The notes under the pieces are model-generated. The model ran no database searches. It was not told where the DNA came from and worked only from the letters and a program-made list of their open reading frames with translations. DNA of 56,950 nt from NCBI GenBank assembly GCA_030605835.1, contig JAUWHO010000005.1, positions 1-56,950 on the forward strand, in the 5' to 3' direction. The position numbers were made by a program, and so were the translations under genes. This DNA is from Candidatus Zixiibacteriota bacterium (GTDB taxonomy: Bacteria; Zixibacteria; MSB-5A5; DG-27). Each line of letters begins with the position of its first letter. Position 1 is the first letter of the stretch. Below, one piece after another: positions 31,001 to 40,371 of the stretch.

Positions 31001-34000
31001 TCATGCGCCGCAGCACTTCTTATATTTCTTGCCGCTGCCACAAGGACAGGGATCATTACGCCCAACTTTTGGTCCAACTTTCACGGGAGCTTTCCTGACC
31101 TTCTCGGGAGTCGCAGAGGCTTGGTCGACACGCAACAGATTCAAACCAGATTCCTTTACCTCAACTAGATGTAGTTCTTCGGATCTCTTGGCCACCCCGG
31201 GACGGGAACCCTCCGGAGTAACGGCGTTCAAAATATTGAACACCACCGCCTCGCCGATTTTGTCCAGCATCTCCGTGAAGATGTCGAACGATTCCCGCTT
31301 GTACTCCACCAGAGGATCCCTCTGCCCATAGGCTCGGAGTCCGGCACCGGCCTTGAGCTCATCCATCTCGTAAAGGTGGGACTTCCAGTAGTAGTCGAGG
31401 GTCTGGAGCATGTATACCCTCTCCCGCTCTCGCATCTTCTCCGGCGTCAGCTCTCTTTCCAGGCGGTCGTAAGTTTCCCCTGCCAGCTGGGCGAACTTTT
31501 CGTATAATCCTTCCTTGGTGAGCCTGGGAATCTCCTCCCTCGGGAAGGTGACGAACATCTTGAAAATCCTGGAGAGCTGAAAGCTCAGACCCTGTAAGTC
31601 CCACTCCTCCGGTTCCTGGTCTCCGGGACAGTGGCTGTCCAGCTGTCTTTCCAGCACCTTTTCGATCATCTCCCGAACCTCTTCCCGGAGATTTTCTCCC
31701 TCCAGGGCTGCGGTGCGCCGGTCGTATATGACCTCTCGCTGGCGGTTCATAACGTCGTCATACTCCAAAAGCCTCTTGCGCATGGCGAAGTTTTGAGCCT
31801 CCACCCTCCTCTGGGCTCGCTCGATGGCTTTGGTGATCATGGGATGCTGGATTACGTCCCCCTCCTTCACCCCCAGTCGGTCCATGACGGCGGCAATTCT
31901 ATCGGAGCCGAAAAGCCGCATGAGGTCATCCTCCAATGAGATAAAGAAGCCGGAGGAACCAGGATCACCCTGTCTGGCGGCACGCCCTCTCAACTGCAGG
32001 TCAATCCTGCGGGACTCGTGGCGTTCGGTGCCGACGATGTGCAGGCCACAGGGGACCTCCTGGTAGCAGTTGAGCTCCTCTAAGTGGGGACAGTTATCTC
32101 CGTTCTCCCACGGGGCGATCAGGCGACAGCGTGGATGCTTCACAACCGCGGGGCCGAGTTTTATGTCGGTGCCTCTCCCCGCCATATTCGTAGCGATAGT
32201 GATGGCACCTTCAAAGCCGGCCTCGGCGACAATCCTCGACTCCCACTCCCCCATGATCTGTCCCTTGCGTCTCTGGTAGCGCCGATCCTTGGTGCTGACC
32301 TGGTATTTGAGGTTCTCTATTTTCTCTTTGAGATAGCTCTTTCTATCCTCGTCGGTTTCACTCTGCATCTTCTGTTGAAGGCCCCGCAATTCTCTCTGAA
32401 CCTCCTTGTAGTAGTCGGCCCAGCCCTTGCGGCTGGTGGCGTCTATCTCTCTGGCGGCAGCCTGTTCCATCTGCCCGGCGTTGACCACGGTTCCCTTGTA
32501 GCCCTTGGATCTGAGCATGTGCGCAATCAACTCCGAGACCTCCACCGAGGTAGTCCCCACCAGGACCGGCCGTCCTTGCTCGTGAACTCTTATGACCTCT
32601 TCAACGACAGCGGCATATTTCTCCTTCTTGGTTCTATAAATCATGTCGTCGTCATCAATCCGTCTCACCGGTCGATTGGTGGGAACTTTGACCACGTCGA
32701 ACTTGTAGATTTCATAGAGCTCGGCGGCCTCGCTCTCGGCAGTGCCGGTCATTCCTGAAAGTTTGTCATACATTCGGAAGTAGTTCTGCAGGGTGATGGT
32801 GGCGTAGGTTTGAGTTTCCCTTTCGATCCTCACCCGCCCGTAGTGTTTGGCCTCAATGGCCTGATGCAACCCCTCCGAAAAGCGCCTTCCCGGGAGAGGA
32901 CGTCCGGTGAACTGGTCGACGATAATCACTCTCCCGCTTTTGCCCCTCTCCCCGTCATCTCCGGCGACGATGTAATCGACGTCCTCTTTGAAAAGGCAAT
33001 AGGCTTTCAGAAGCTGATTGATATAGTGAGATCTCTCGGTGAGATCATAATACAGTTTCTCGATTTCTTTCTTGCGCTCGTATTTCTCCTCCGACTCCAG
33101 ACTCTTGTCGTGATCGATTATCTCGAATTCCGCCTCCAGATCGGGTATCTCAAAGGGGTCGCGGTAACGTGCTTGTTGCTCTCTGTCTTCTGGAGTATCC
33201 AGTAGCGTGGTCTTGGGGGCGCTGGAGGAGAAAAAGCCCCGTCCCTTTTCCTGGAAGTAGACAGAATGTTCCTTCTCCTCCACAACGAAGTAAAGCTGGT
33301 CATCGATCTCAGGAAGTCTTTTGTCCCGAAGGAAGCCCAGCTCGGCGTCGGTCACAAGTTTCCTGATCCCTTTCTCCTTATACAGCTTCAAAAGCTCGTC
33401 ATCCTTGGGTGCGCCGCGCTGAGCCACTAGGAGTTTCTCGGCGGCCTCCTCTACCCGGTCCTCTTTCAGGAGCCTTGTGCCCTCATGGACGAAGTCACGG
33501 ACCAAGCGGTTTTGAGCCTTGACCACCTTTTCGACCAGCGGTTTGAGCTTCAATAGTTCCCCGGTTCGGTCGGCGACCGCCACCGGTCCAGAGATGATTA
33601 AGGGAGTTCGGGCCTCGTCGATGAGGATGCTGTCGGCCTCGTCAACTATGGCGAAATTGAAACCTCTCTGCACCAGGCTGTCGGGGTGAAAGGCCATGTT
33701 GTCGCGGAGATAATCGAAACCGAACTCGTTGTTAGTGCCGTATGTAATGTCGCAATTGTATTGCTCTTTCCTTTCCTCATTGTCCATGTCATGCTGGATG
33801 CAGCCGACGGAGAGACCTAAAAACCTGTAGATCTCCCCCATCCATTCCGAGTCTCTCAAAGCCAGATAGTCATTGACGGTGACGATGTGAACCCCTTTGC
33901 CGGTGAGGGTGTTGAGGTAAGCGGGCATTGTGGCCACCAGAGTCTTCCCCTCCCCGGTGGACATCTCCGCAACCTTCCCCTGGTGGATAACGATCGCGCC

Positions 34001-34312
34001 AACGAGCTGGACGTCAAAGGGGATCATGTTCCACTCGGTTTTGATGCCGCAGACGTACCAGGAGGCTTGCCTCTCCACCAAGCGCCTGCAGACCTCTTTC
34101 ACCACCGCAAAAGCCTCCGGCAGGATATCCTCGATGTTTTCATTCTCCTTCAAGCGCTCTTTGAACTCCCCGGTTTTGGCTCTGAGCTCGAAATCCGAAA
34201 GAGTATGAAGCGTCTCGTAAACGCGATTTATCTCCTCGACCAGCGGCCTCGTTCTCTTTACGTCCCGTTCGTGCTTGGTCCCGAAGATCTTGGTAACGGT
34301 TTTCTTAAACAT
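31001..34312 (-). CDS. secA: Preprotein translocase ATPase SecA (long FCB type)
   Basis: SecA drives unfolded preproteins through SecYEG by ATP hydrolysis. Walker A MSTGEGKT is at 117-124 and the DEAD box at 224-227. The helicase-like motifs V-L-V-G-T-T-S-V-E and [13 protein letters not shown] are present. The C-terminal zinc motif [16 protein letters not shown] is complete and also binds SecB in other species. At 1103 residues it is about 200 longer than E. coli SecA. The extra length lies mainly between about 250 and 420, in the preprotein cross-linking region, as in Bacteroidetes and relatives. A strong promoter lies upstream. Confidence 0.97.
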   Translation of the reverse strand: MFKKTVTKIFGTKHERDVKRTRPLVEEINRVYETLHTLSDFELRAKTGEFKERLKENENIEDILPEAFAVVKEVCRRLVERQASWYVCGIKTEWNMIPFDVQLVGAIVIHQGKVAEMSTGEGKTLVATMPAYLNTLTGKGVHIVTVNDYLALRDSEWMGEIYRFLGLSVGCIQHDMDNEERKEQYNCDITYGTNNEFGFDYLRDNMAFHPDSLVQRGFNFAIVDEADSILIDEARTPLIISGPVAVADRTGELLKLKPLVEKVVKAQNRLVRDFVHEGTRLLKEDRVEEAAEKLLVAQRGAPKDDELLKLYKEKGIRKLVTDAELGFLRDKRLPEIDDQLYFVVEEKEHSVYFQEKGRGFFSSSAPKTTLLDTPEDREQQARYRDPFEIPDLEAEFEIIDHDKSLESEEKYERKKEIEKLYYDLTERSHYINQLLKAYCLFKEDVDYIVAGDDGERGKSGRVIIVDQFTGRPLPGRRFSEGLHQAIEAKHYGRVRIERETQTYATITLQNYFRMYDKLSGMTGTAESEAAELYEIYKFDVVKVPTNRPVRRIDDDDMIYRTKKEKYAAVVEEVIRVHEQGRPVLVGTTSVEVSELIAHMLRSKGYKGTVVNAGQMEQAAAREIDATSRKGWADYYKEVQRELRGLQQKMQSETDEDRKSYLKEKIENLKYQVSTKDRRYQRRKGQIMGEWESRIVAEAGFEGAITIATNMAGRGTDIKLGPAVVKHPRCRLIAPWENGDNCPHLEELNCYQEVPCGLHIVGTERHESRRIDLQLRGRAARQGDPGSSGFFISLEDDLMRLFGSDRIAAVMDRLGVKEGDVIQHPMITKAIERAQRRVEAQNFAMRKRLLEYDDVMNRQREVIYDRRTAALEGENLREEVREMIEKVLERQLDSHCPGDQEPEEWDLQGLSFQLSRIFKMFVTFPREEIPRLTKEGLYEKFAQLAGETYDRLERELTPEKMRERERVYMLQTLDYYWKSHLYEMDELKAGAGLRAYGQRDPLVEYKRESFDIFTEMLDKIGEAVVFNILNAVTPEGSRPGVAKRSEELHLVEVKESGLNLLRVDQASATPEKVRKAPVKVGPKVGRNDPCPCGSGKKYKKCCGA

Positions 34313-34349
34313 CGCTCACCGTAAGAAAAGACCCCCTCAATTGCTTTAT

Positions 34350-34378
34350 ATGATAGAATATCGGAAAGGTTTTGGCAA
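34350..34378 (-). promoter_or_regulatory. Sigma-A-type promoter of secA
   Basis: On the minus strand: -35 TTGCCA (34373-34378), a 17-base spacer and -10 TATCAT (34350-34355). Each box has one mismatch to consensus. It lies about 40 bases before the secA ATG. Confidence 0.7.
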
Positions 34379-34478
34379 GAGAAAGGGGACGGTCACTGTT
34401 TTCAGTTCATACTTCAGAGTTGGGGAGGTTGGTATCGTCTAGGTGGAGCAGCTGGTCACCCCTGTCCGTCACCGACTA

Positions 34479-34910
34479 CTAATAGAAATAGATGATCTTC
34501 CAGCCTTCTTCCGTCTCCCTGAGTTGCATCTTAGTGTAATTCTGCCTGCCGGTCTCCTTGTCGATGAATGAGACTTCCACCTCTGCGAGATTATCCCGAA
34601 TCTCCTCAGCACCTAGAACGATTTGACTCTTAAGCCAGGTGATGCGACGATGGCCATCGCCCAGAAGAGTCCCCAATATCTTTCCCTTGTGAAGGCCGAG
34701 GACCAAGAGACTATCCTCTGGCGAGGTCGTCTTCAGGCTTCTTCTGACGATGGCATCCAAATCCAGACAGCTCACAATGGTTGCGGAGTCGGAATCCTGA
34801 ACCGCCCAGATGAAATCCTTGACCACCCCTTTGGGATTTTTCTCTCCGCCACAGGAAATGAAGAAGAGTAGAAGCAGAAAGATCGAAAGCGACAAAGCTC
34901 TTGTAGTCAT
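34479..34910 (-). CDS. Small lipoprotein, DUF4878/NTF2-like
   Basis: 143 residues. A signal sequence (about 1-19) ends in the lipobox F-I-S-C, giving a lipidated C20 followed by G-G-E. The mature part begins P-K-G-V-V-K-D-F-I-W-A-V-Q-D-S-D. This resembles the opening helix of NTF2-like/DUF4878 lipoproteins (P-x-x-V-V-x-x-F-x-x-A-x-x-x-G-D), and the last strand is E-G-W-K-I-I-Y-F. It is presumably a periplasmic binding or structural protein; nothing catalytic is seen. It is transcribed divergently from the dihydrouridine synthase gene. Confidence 0.75.
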   Translation of the reverse strand: MTTRALSLSIFLLLLFFISCGGEKNPKGVVKDFIWAVQDSDSATIVSCLDLDAIVRRSLKTTSPEDSLLVLGLHKGKILGTLLGDGHRRITWLKSQIVLGAEEIRDNLAEVEVSFIDKETGRQNYTKMQLRETEEGWKIIYFY

Positions 34911-35088
34911 TGTGTCTTTCCAGAGAATGTTTTATCGACGCCAGCAGTCCAAATATGTTACAACTTCAGAGAAAGTCAACTACCTGGCCGGTTTTCATTC
35001 TTCGGAAGCGAGATGAAAGACCTCGTCCGTCCAACCCCGAGCCCGAAAATGGTTGCGAACTTGCGATTTTCCCTTATCTTTTGAGGAA

Positions 35089-36675
35089 ATGAGAATCGAT
35101 AGAATGACAATTGAGAGCAAGACGGTGCTGGCCCCACTCGCGGGGATTTCAGATTCGCCGTTCCGAAGACTGGCCAGATCGTTCGGTGCCGGTTTAGTCT
35201 TCACTGAAATGGTGAGTGTCGAGGGCTTGTTGAGAAGGAATCGGCCCAGTCTACAACTTCTGAATTTCACGGAGGAGGAGCGGCCCATCGGAGCCCAACT
35301 GTTTGGGTCACGTCCTGAAAGTGCAGAGGTAGCAGTGAGAGTCGCGGAGGAGTTCAGGCCCGATTTCATAGACTTCAACGCCGGCTGTCCGGTCAGAAAG
35401 GTCGTGAGAAAAGAGGGCGGAGCCGCTCTGTTGAAGGACTTGAAGCTGCTCGAAGAGATCCTGAGAAGAATGATCGAAGCTACGGAGTTACCGGTCACCC
35501 TGAAACTGCGCTCCGGTTGGGATGAAGATTCGGTGGTAGTGGTCGAAGCCTCTCAGATGGCAGAGTCGCTCGGCTGCAGGGCGGTGACAGTCCATCCCCG
35601 AACTCAGAGGCAGGGTTTCTCGGGAAATGCCGACTGGGAGCTGATCGCAAAGGTGAAAGAAGCCGTCAAAATACCTGTGATCGGCAACGGAGACGTCAAA
35701 ACCCCTCAGGACGCCAAAAGGATGCTCGACGAAACCGGATGCGATGCCGTGATGATCGGGAGAGCCGCACTGGGGAACCCCTGGATTTTCGCAAAAACCA
35801 ATCATTATCTGAATACCGGGGAACTGCTGCCGGAGCCGGCCATCGAAGAGAGAATGGAAGTCTTTTTGAAGCATGTCCGATTCATGCGAGAAGAGATTGG
35901 CGAGGATAGAGCGATGAAGAGGATGCGTTCCCACATCGGCTGGTATATTAAAGGACTGCTGTATGCCAACAGGCTGAGGCAGAGAATCATTAGAATCGAC
36001 AGATATGATGAGCTGGAGCAGGTGCTGCAAGAGTATGTCAACCCGGCGAGCTTCAGGGAGCAGATCAGAAACAGCAATGTTTTCGGTCCGGTGACGGAAG
36101 GCTCGACAGCCTTTGGGGTGGACTTGTCTAAAGACGAAAGAGGGGCGGGCACGATCCTCCAGAGGAGGCCAGAAACGTACCAGGGAGCCTGGTCAAAGCA
36201 CGAGAGGGAAGCCGAGGTCAAGGCATTCATGAGTCCTCGTTACCAGGAGATGCTGAACAGATGGCTCGAGTACCGTTACTTAATCTTAGAGCACTCCCCC
36301 AAGATCTATGAAGGGATACAGAGGCTTCTGCAGACTCCGATGACCAACGAGATTATTATGCGAATCTTTTCTGAGATCGAAAGCGCCTTGTCTCAAACCC
36401 CGGGGGACGGCTGCAGGGTCAGTGCCGCCTTGCACATCTGGGGTAAACTGAAAGGGAAGGGAAAAAACGGGGACAAGCTGCACTTCTTCTATTTTCTGGA
36501 TGCATTCAGAAGGGGAAGAATCACCATAAGAGGCGCGAAGAGAATCCTGTATAGGTTAGCTCAAAAACAAAGAAACGAAGAGCTGCTGAGTTCCAGATAT
36601 TTCGATGAAATAAGACTAGGCTGCCGAGAGCAGGAGCAGACTACCTCAAAAGCAGCATCTTGCGCTGAGAAGTAG
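35089..36675 (+). CDS. tRNA-dihydrouridine synthase (DusB-like) fused to a DUF1722-like domain
   Basis: 528 residues from the ATG at 35089, chosen because MRIDRMTIESK aligns with the DusB start; the frame is open back to 35053. Residues 1-320 are a complete FMN-dependent Dus that reduces uridines in tRNA. It has A-P-L-A-G-I-S-D-S-P-F-R, the catalytic C100 in F-N-A-G-C-P, K-L-R-S-G-W-D, V-I-G-N-G-D-V and M-I-G-R-A-A-L-G-N-P-W-I-F. Normal Dus ends near 330. Here about 200 more residues follow; residues 368-510 fit DUF1722 (the YbgA domain). They have S-P-R-Y-Q-E-M-L-N-R-W, Y-L-I-L-E-H-S-P-K-I-Y, A-L-H-I-W-G-K-L-K, F-R-R-G-R-I and L-L-S-S-R-Y-F. The 3' end overlaps the convergent FG-GAP gene by 35 bases. 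Confidence 0.88.
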   Translation: MRIDRMTIESKTVLAPLAGISDSPFRRLARSFGAGLVFTEMVSVEGLLRRNRPSLQLLNFTEEERPIGAQLFGSRPESAEVAVRVAEEFRPDFIDFNAGCPVRKVVRKEGGAALLKDLKLLEEILRRMIEATELPVTLKLRSGWDEDSVVVVEASQMAESLGCRAVTVHPRTQRQGFSGNADWELIAKVKEAVKIPVIGNGDVKTPQDAKRMLDETGCDAVMIGRAALGNPWIFAKTNHYLNTGELLPEPAIEERMEVFLKHVRFMREEIGEDRAMKRMRSHIGWYIKGLLYANRLRQRIIRIDRYDELEQVLQEYVNPASFREQIRNSNVFGPVTEGSTAFGVDLSKDERGAGTILQRRPETYQGAWSKHEREAEVKAFMSPRYQEMLNRWLEYRYLILEHSPKIYEGIQRLLQTPMTNEIIMRIFSEIESALSQTPGDGCRVSAALHIWGKLKGKGKNGDKLHFFYFLDAFRRGRITIRGAKRILYRLAQKQRNEELLSSRYFDEIRLGCREQEQTTSKAASCAEK

Positions 36676-38365
36676 CCCCGTCTCCGAGACTTAGACGATA
36701 TATGTAAATGCCTGAGGAAACCTCCTCCCCTCCGTTATTGCATCCATCCCAGGTGATAAAATAGCTCCCCGTGGATTGGGCCTTATCGACCAGTTCTCTC
36801 ACTTCCTGGCCTGCGATGTTGAAGATCTTCAGCTTGACCTGAACCGGATAGCTTGCCTTGACTGAATACCTGATAGTGGTGTTGGAGTTGAAGGGATTGG
36901 GGTAATTCTGGTCTAAGCTGAATTTCTCCGGGGTTAACTGTGATCGGAAGTCATCCACCCAGGTCGGTCTTTTGAAGGTGGCGTTGTTGGTGCGCTGGGG
37001 ATCATGCCCGGACATGGGCCAGACCATGAGGTGGGGATTATAAGGAGTGTGTAGCTTGTAAATGGCGACGCGGTTGTATCTCCGGTAAAAGCCTACATCG
37101 TAATGCGACATCACCACCATCTCCAGGATGCCGTCGTTGTCGACATCTCCAACGGCCGGCACTGCTGCGAGAGTAGTGCCCCTCACTCGCAATGGGAAAT
37201 GATCCACCGAAGAGCCATCGACATTGAATGCCCACACATAGCCAACTACGCCGGTGTCGGTTTGCTCCCCGCCTGAATAGTCAAAAACCACCTCCAACTC
37301 TTGGTCACCGTCGATGTCACCGATTACAGGTGAATCCCAGGTGCTGGAAGGCCCGGGGGTATAATAGGGCCAACCCGGCATTACCACACCTTCAGAATTC
37401 ACGAGGTAGTATTCACCTGCTGTCCTGGTGCCGAAAGCAACCTCGAGGGATGGTGTTTCGTAGTCAAACTGCCCCGCGGTAGGCGTACAATGAGCATTTC
37501 CTGGGAAAACCCTCGGCCAACCCCAGTAGTGCTCGCCCCTTCCACTGAGCACGTGGACGCGAGTCTCGTAGTAAGGAAAAGGGTGAATCAACTGAGTCAG
37601 CAATATATCTAAAGTGTCATTACCATTGAAATCATAGAGAGAGGGAGGCAGCGTAAAACACCCGTGGTCAAAGGTCAAGTCTATCGGATATCCCTCTACC
37701 GGTTCTCCATTATCATGCCAGGCATGCACGTAACCATCGTGGTCAAGGAAGATTATCTCCGGGTCCCCGTCACCATCTATGTCTCCAACTGCAGGCTCCA
37801 TAGCCGATTTAATGCCGTATTTGGGCCAGCCGGGGTAATAACTGCCATCCCCTCGCCAGACGTATATCAGGGAACTGTCGTCGAAGGCCATGATTATTTC
37901 GTCTGCTCCGTCCCCGTCAAGATCATACAGGCAGGGCGACTGCTGCAGAAAATCAGTCTCTATGGGATAGTTAGGCTTCAACTCACCATCCAAAGACCAG
38001 GCGAAAAGCTTCCCTGTTCTGACCTTGTCACACTGAGCGACAATATCGCATTCTCCATCACCATCTATGTCACCGACTGCCAATTGCTTCATAACAATAT
38101 AACCGTTCGCGCTTGCTTGAGGCCAGTTGGCAAAGGGGGTGCCGTCGTGATGATAGATATAAATCGTATCCAGAGAGGGAAAGAGCAGCTCCAGGTCACC
38201 ATCACCGTCAAGGTCGACGATGGGCGGTCCGCCTGCAGGATTAGCAAATGTCACGTCGGCGGGAAAATCCTTCGGCCACCCCGGCATGATTTCGGGAGGC
38301 TGGGCGAGAGACGCAGCAGCCAGCAATATCGGTACTGAAATAACAATGTGAAGGAACTTAAGCAT
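36641..38365 (-). CDS. Secreted FG-GAP/VCBS repeat protein with C-terminal FlgD-like sorting domain
   Basis: 574 residues. A signal peptide (about 1-21) is followed by FG-GAP-type repeats with calcium-loop patterns V-D-L-D-G-D-G-D-L-E, V-G-D-I-D-G-D-G-D-P-E, L-Y-D-F-N-G-N-D-T-L-D and V-G-D-V-D-N-D-G-I-L-E. These form a beta-propeller. The last about 85 residues begin L-D-Q-N-Y-P-N-P-F-N-S and end R-K-M-L-L-L-R, with G-Q-E-V and G-I-Y-I-Y-R-L between. This is the FlgD-Ig / type IX secretion C-terminal domain that is very common in FCB bacteria. It is probably exported to the cell surface or medium. A GAGGAG lies eight bases before the ATG. Confidence 0.9.
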   Translation of the reverse strand: MLKFLHIVISVPILLAAASLAQPPEIMPGWPKDFPADVTFANPAGGPPIVDLDGDGDLELLFPSLDTIYIYHHDGTPFANWPQASANGYIVMKQLAVGDIDGDGECDIVAQCDKVRTGKLFAWSLDGELKPNYPIETDFLQQSPCLYDLDGDGADEIIMAFDDSSLIYVWRGDGSYYPGWPKYGIKSAMEPAVGDIDGDGDPEIIFLDHDGYVHAWHDNGEPVEGYPIDLTFDHGCFTLPPSLYDFNGNDTLDILLTQLIHPFPYYETRVHVLSGRGEHYWGWPRVFPGNAHCTPTAGQFDYETPSLEVAFGTRTAGEYYLVNSEGVVMPGWPYYTPGPSSTWDSPVIGDIDGDQELEVVFDYSGGEQTDTGVVGYVWAFNVDGSSVDHFPLRVRGTTLAAVPAVGDVDNDGILEMVVMSHYDVGFYRRYNRVAIYKLHTPYNPHLMVWPMSGHDPQRTNNATFKRPTWVDDFRSQLTPEKFSLDQNYPNPFNSNTTIRYSVKASYPVQVKLKIFNIAGQEVRELVDKAQSTGSYFITWDGCNNGGEEVSSGIYIYRLSLGDGATSQRKMLLLR

Positions 38366-38482
38366 AATGCAGTCTCCTCATAGAAGGGACAGGGACTTCT
38401 GTGGGCTGCCCCTGCTATTAGAATCTTTTCTCTTATGAAAACAAAATAGCCCCACGATCTATCCCCTCTCTTATTCATTTAT

Positions 38483-38511
38483 AAGATAGGAATAGAGCGG
38501 GACTCTGTCAA
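38483..38511 (-). promoter_or_regulatory. Promoter of the FG-GAP protein gene
   Basis: On the minus strand: consensus -35 TTGACA (38506-38511), a 17-base spacer and -10 TATCTT (38483-38488). The leader before the ATG would be about 110 bases. Confidence 0.7.
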
Positions 38512-38543
38512 GAGAAAAATGAAGAATTTTCTCTCAGAGGAGA

Positions 38544-39824
38544 CTATGCTGGAGCCGTCGCTGGCTCCGGAATCTTTTCAGCGGGACGCAATAGACTATG
38601 ACCTGCCAGCAAGACTGCTCCCAATCCCCAGATCAAGGCGACCAGCGTAATCAAGAATCCCACGAAATAGGGAATCAATCCCAAAAGCAGAAGCAGCAGA
38701 ACTCCAAGAAGAGTCGAAACTGCACGGGAGGGGGTCTTCCCCGCGGAGATGAACCTCAATATGCGTTCACCGAAGAGGTAAGCAGAGAAAATCCAACCTA
38801 AGAGAGCCGATAAGACGAAGAATAACAGTGCCAGTATCCCCAAAGGCAATCCCAAAAACGTCACCATGAGGATAAGGAGTACTATGGGAGCGATGATAAG
38901 AATCAACAGTCCCAAACTCAGACTTTTCAGGCTCTGACAATAAGCTTTATTCCTGACGGCCTCCGTGAATTGACGAGAAAGCGTTACCGCCACCAAAGCG
39001 GCAATCATAATGGCGATTATGAGCAGTATCGGGATGAAGATCCCGATTCCCACAGCGGAGAAGATCCCAGAGTAGGCTAGCCCCGTCAAAAGTGAGAGAC
39101 CTCCCATCGCAATCTGGAAGACTATCAGGTTGGTGGGCAATCCCGGCAGAATTGCGAAGAGGTTTTTGCCCTCCTTTTTGTCTTTCTCCTCCACCTCTTT
39201 CCAGTCGGTTACGCCGAGAATCGTAGCTCCGGACTCTATCTTGGCAGGCTGAGGGCTTTTGTAGGTCAGATTCCCCTTGATCGATGCGGTGGGGAGCAGA
39301 TAGATCCTGTCGGCCTCGAGATCGACGTCCCCGTCAATGGTGCCGCCAATGGTCACCTTCTTACACCCAACGGTCAGGTCTCCCTCGATATTGCCATCCA
39401 GTATAGCTTGATTGCAGAATATCAAGGCGTCATTCTTGACCGTCCCCGCGGGACCCAAATTCACCCTGTAACCAAAAGCGATGAGATCCCTCCCCACCAG
39501 AGAGTTCACATCGACCTCATAACAGAAACACCGCAGAGAGTTCTCTATCTCCCCAAACACCACCGTCTGATAGGAGAAAACATTCATCGCCCCCGTGAGC
39601 TTCCCCTCAAAGACCAGGGAGCGACAGAAACCGACCAAGTCGCCGTCGACGGTGGCATCCATCTTGATTTTGTCACCGGTGAGATAGACATCCTCGGTTA
39701 TGACAGAATCTGAAGGCAGCTTAATGTTCGGGCTGGAATACGACTTGAATGCGTGGCTCTCACTGAAAAACAGCAAAAGAAAGGCAAAGAAAAGGAGTGC
39801 CGGGGTTGTCAATTTCCTAAACAT
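38544..39824 (-). CDS. Membrane protein with exported bactofilin-like (polymer-forming) domain
   Basis: 426 residues. After a signal peptide (about 1-25) comes a beta-helical region (about 35-205). It has short repeating strands such as V-D-G-D-L-V-G-F, L-T-G-A-M-N-V-F, I-E-G-D-L-T-V-G and I-D-G-D-V-D-L-E, the pattern of polymer-forming bactofilin-like proteins. A charged linker (E-E-K-D-K-K-E-G-K) leads to about six hydrophobic helices (about 230-410). The signal and topology put the beta-helix outside the cytoplasm, unlike true cytoplasmic bactofilins. A scaffold role in the envelope is a guess. A GGAGG six bases before the ATG and a promoter upstream support the start. Confidence 0.8.
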   Translation of the reverse strand: MFRKLTTPALLFFAFLLLFFSESHAFKSYSSPNIKLPSDSVITEDVYLTGDKIKMDATVDGDLVGFCRSLVFEGKLTGAMNVFSYQTVVFGEIENSLRCFCYEVDVNSLVGRDLIAFGYRVNLGPAGTVKNDALIFCNQAILDGNIEGDLTVGCKKVTIGGTIDGDVDLEADRIYLLPTASIKGNLTYKSPQPAKIESGATILGVTDWKEVEEKDKKEGKNLFAILPGLPTNLIVFQIAMGGLSLLTGLAYSGIFSAVGIGIFIPILLIIAIMIAALVAVTLSRQFTEAVRNKAYCQSLKSLSLGLLILIIAPIVLLILMVTFLGLPLGILALLFFVLSALLGWIFSAYLFGERILRFISAGKTPSRAVSTLLGVLLLLLLGLIPYFVGFLITLVALIWGLGAVLLAGHSLLRPAEKIPEPATAPA

Positions 39825-39877
39825 ATCTCTCCTCCTTCCGAGACCTCCTTATCATGGTTACGCAACTCGGTAGCGAT

Positions 39878-39906
39878 TAGTTACATCTTTGATGGCAATT
39901 TGTCAA
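39878..39906 (-). promoter_or_regulatory. Promoter of the bactofilin-like gene
   Basis: On the minus strand: consensus -35 TTGACA (39901-39906), a 17-base spacer and a weak -10 TAACTA (39878-39883). Confidence 0.5.
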
Positions 39907-40054
39907 GAAAAACAGAGCTGAGAGGTCTCGGGTGCTCTCGGCTCAGCATGGCGGGCTCGGGGTACCAAGGGAGAGAGACTCATAGCCGAGGATCAATCAG
40001 GAGTCGATGTTCGATTCGGGGCTCTGACTGTCGATAATAGAGATAAGATTTGTG

Positions 40055-40082
40055 TTGACATTTGGGCAAATCGTAGTATAAT
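40055..40082 (+). promoter_or_regulatory. Consensus promoter of the sulfate cluster
   Basis: -35 TTGACA (40055-40060), a 16-base spacer and -10 TATAAT (40077-40082): both boxes are perfect. Transcription should start near 40089 and read into the RHH protein and the sulfate permease. Confidence 0.85.
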
Positions 40083-40125
40083 AGCACTCCTATTAGGCTA
40101 AAAGAATGACGCTGATGAGGTACTG

Positions 40126-40365
40126 GTGACAATGGAAAAGAGCAGAAATAAGGACCCCAAAGTCACAATCAAGATTCCACGGCCGCTTTACAACAATCTC
40201 AAGGAGATCATCGCCGGGAGCGGATTCGACTCAGCCACCGACTTTATTGTTTATGTCTTGAGGGACATAATCTCCCACGAGCTCTACCGCGGGAAAGAAT
40301 CCCTCTCGGCGGGAGAGATTGACATCATCCGCAAGCGACTCAAAGCCTTAGGGTATTTTAGTTAA
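40126..40365 (+). CDS. Small ribbon-helix-helix-like protein heading the sulfate cluster
   Basis: 79 residues. Residues 10-55 (K-V-T-I-K-I-P-R-P-L-Y-N-N-L-K-E-I-I) fit a CopG/Arc-type ribbon-helix-helix: one basic strand with alternating residues, then two helices ending F-I-V-Y-V-L-R-D. It probably binds DNA as a dimer. The C-terminal tail E-I-D-I-I-R-K-R-L-K-A-L-G-Y-F resembles the tail of the APS kinase in this cluster. GTG at 40126 is five bases from a GAGG, ATG at 40132 is eleven, so the GTG is favoured. It is followed seven bases later by the permease gene. It may regulate the cluster; this is inferred from position only. Confidence 0.7.
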   Translation: MTMEKSRNKDPKVTIKIPRPLYNNLKEIIAGSGFDSATDFIVYVLRDIISHELYRGKESLSAGEIDIIRKRLKALGYFS

Positions 40366-40371
40366 AGTCTT

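Larger units (their letters stand above)
39825..40125. other. Divergent promoter region between the bactofilin-like and RHH genes
   Basis: About 300 bases. It holds the minus-strand promoter at 39878-39906 and the plus-strand promoter at 40055-40082. Nothing else was recognised in the middle part. Confidence 0.6.

Noticed and set aside
32084-32758. 224-codon plus-strand open frame
   Set aside because: It lies inside secA on the other strand, with no ribosome-binding site and no protein family pattern.
34454-34484. Ninth heptamer array near the end of the small lipoprotein gene
   Set aside because: The 7-base register (GGTCACC, CCTGTCC, GTCACCG, ACTACTA) is weak and overlaps the stop codon, so it is mentioned in a finding but not listed as a feature.
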